The notes beneath the pieces were generated by a model that saw only the letters and a list, made by a program, of their open reading frames with translations, ran no database searches and was not told where the DNA came from. 6,605 nucleotides of DNA from Neisseriales bacterium. GTDB lineage: Bacteria > Pseudomonadota > Gammaproteobacteria > Burkholderiales > UBA11063. The stretch covers positions 1-6,605 of the forward strand of contig SSGY01000135.1 of assembly GCA_008017145.1 (NCBI GenBank), read 5' to 3'. Each line of letters starts with the position of its first letter. The first letter of the stretch is position 1. Position numbers and translations under genes: made by a program. This document shows positions 5,751 to 6,605 of the stretch, one piece after another.

Positions 5751-6605
5751 TTACTCTTTAGCTAATTTACCAATTGCCCATTTAAATGTTCCGCCTTGAA
5801 TCAAGATTGAACTTAATACAACCACATAAGTAATTGCGACTAAACCGTCAGGGAATCCATCAATAGAAAGCGCCAAAGCAATTGATAAACCACCGCGAAT
5901 CCCACCCCAAGCTAACAAGGTACTTTTACTCAAAGAAAAACTTGCTCGACGACGTAAAATTTGTCCGAGTATAAAATCAGGTACCAGGATACTCAGTAAG
6001 CGTGCAACGAAAACGATAATGATACAGACTAAGCCAATTGTGATTGCCGAGTTATCAACATGAATATTTAGCATTGCTAAGCCAATTAGAACGAAGAGGA
6101 ATCCATTTAAAATCTCGTCGATTAACTCCCAGAAGTTATTTAAAACTAAAGTACTTTCTTCTGAAAAGTGAGCTTTTTTACTGTAACCGCCTATGATTAG
6201 TCCCGCAACCACCATAGTAATTACCCCTGAGACATGAAGATGATTGGCAATCACGTAACCACAACTAGAGGCTGCAATTGAAATCATCGTTGCAACCTCT
6301 GGTGATCTTGAACGTTTGATAAACCAACTGGTAAACATTCCAACTAGTACTCCCCATAAGATACCTCCACCAGTTTCGACCAACAGGCTCTCAGCGACAT
6401 GTCCCACTGTTAGATGAACATTTTCATAGACGACTTGACTTAAAATTACCAGCATTAAAATTGCACCAGCGTCATTAAACAAACCTTCGCCAGTAATTAA
6501 GGTTTTGAGCCGAATTGGTGGATTTTTAATCGATTTAAATGTACCCAAAACTGCAATTGCATCGGTTGGTGAAATTAATGCACCAAAAATCAAACATTCT
6601 CCTAA
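5751..6605 (-). CDS. Na+/H+ antiporter, CPA1 (NhaP-like) family, C-terminal part (5' truncated by window edge)
   Basis: The 284 residues in view are the middle and C-terminal membrane part of a cation:proton antiporter of the CPA1 family (NhaP/NHE type), which exchanges cytoplasmic Na+ (or K+) for external protons at the inner membrane. Diagnostic motifs in order are 'GALISPTDAIAVLG' (residues 8-21 of the visible part) and 'ITGEGLFNDAGAI' (37-49), containing the Asn-Asp pair (44-45) that forms the ion-binding site. Later come 'ELIDEILNGFLFVLIGL' and 'WGGIRGGLSIALAL', the conserved Arg-containing late helix. The frame stays open to the window edge and the TTG at 6593 lies inside a conserved helix, so the true start is outside. 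No long cytoplasmic C-terminal tail follows the last helix; the protein ends 'AIGKLAKE'. It is the first visible gene of a minus-strand operon with the split FUSC transporter. Ion preference cannot be read from the sequence. Confidence 0.92.
   Translation of the reverse strand, partial: LGECLIFGALISPTDAIAVLGTFKSIKNPPIRLKTLITGEGLFNDAGAILMLVILSQVVYENVHLTVGHVAESLLVETGGGILWGVLVGMFTSWFIKRSRSPEVATMISIAASSCGYVIANHLHVSGVITMVVAGLIIGGYSKKAHFSEESTLVLNNFWELIDEILNGFLFVLIGLAMLNIHVDNSAITIGLVCIIIVFVARLLSILVPDFILGQILRRRASFSLSKSTLLAWGGIRGGLSIALALSIDGFPDGLVAITYVVVLSSILIQGGTFKWAIGKLAKE

Noticed and set aside
6591..6593. TTG as the start of the antiporter gene.
   Set aside because: It lies within a conserved membrane helix just before the SPTD motif and the frame continues to the window edge.

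Overview
The window carries eight protein-coding genes and no RNA gene, CRISPR array or insertion sequence that I can see. The DNA is AT-rich throughout (mid-30s percent G+C by eye), with no compositional break between regions. The organism is a diderm bacterium that makes lipopolysaccharide: it has LptE, the lipoprotein plug of the LPS translocon, next to HolA. This lptE-holA pair, PPK1 and a protein with the 'VGYdVtYrYnG'-type tail all point to an AT-rich gamma- or betaproteobacterium. I cannot name the genus from the sequence.

Left part (1-3929, + strand): five genes in the same direction with gaps of 38, -20, +2 and +18 bp, so probably one transcript. They are the 3' end of polyphosphate kinase (ppk1), lptE, holA, a purine permease of the AzgA/NCS2 type, and a small single-pass membrane protein. 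The last resembles the 'glycine zipper' envelope proteins at both ends of its outer domain but lacks the glycine-rich middle. The genes have little in common functionally (polyphosphate, LPS export, replication clamp loading, nucleobase uptake), as is usual for housekeeping clusters.

Right part (3938-6605, - strand): a convergent operon read from right to left. It holds a CPA1-type Na+/H+ antiporter (start outside the window), then, 14 bp later, two genes overlapping by 16 bp. Together these two look like one FUSC-family (AaeB/YccS-like) inner-membrane efflux protein cut exactly between its two halves. The two operons meet tail to tail with only 8 bp between stop codons.

The most interesting points are the two-gene FUSC transporter and the glycine-zipper-less envelope protein. 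I found no sign of a defence system or a clearly new system. Every stretch longer than 40 bp is occupied by a gene.
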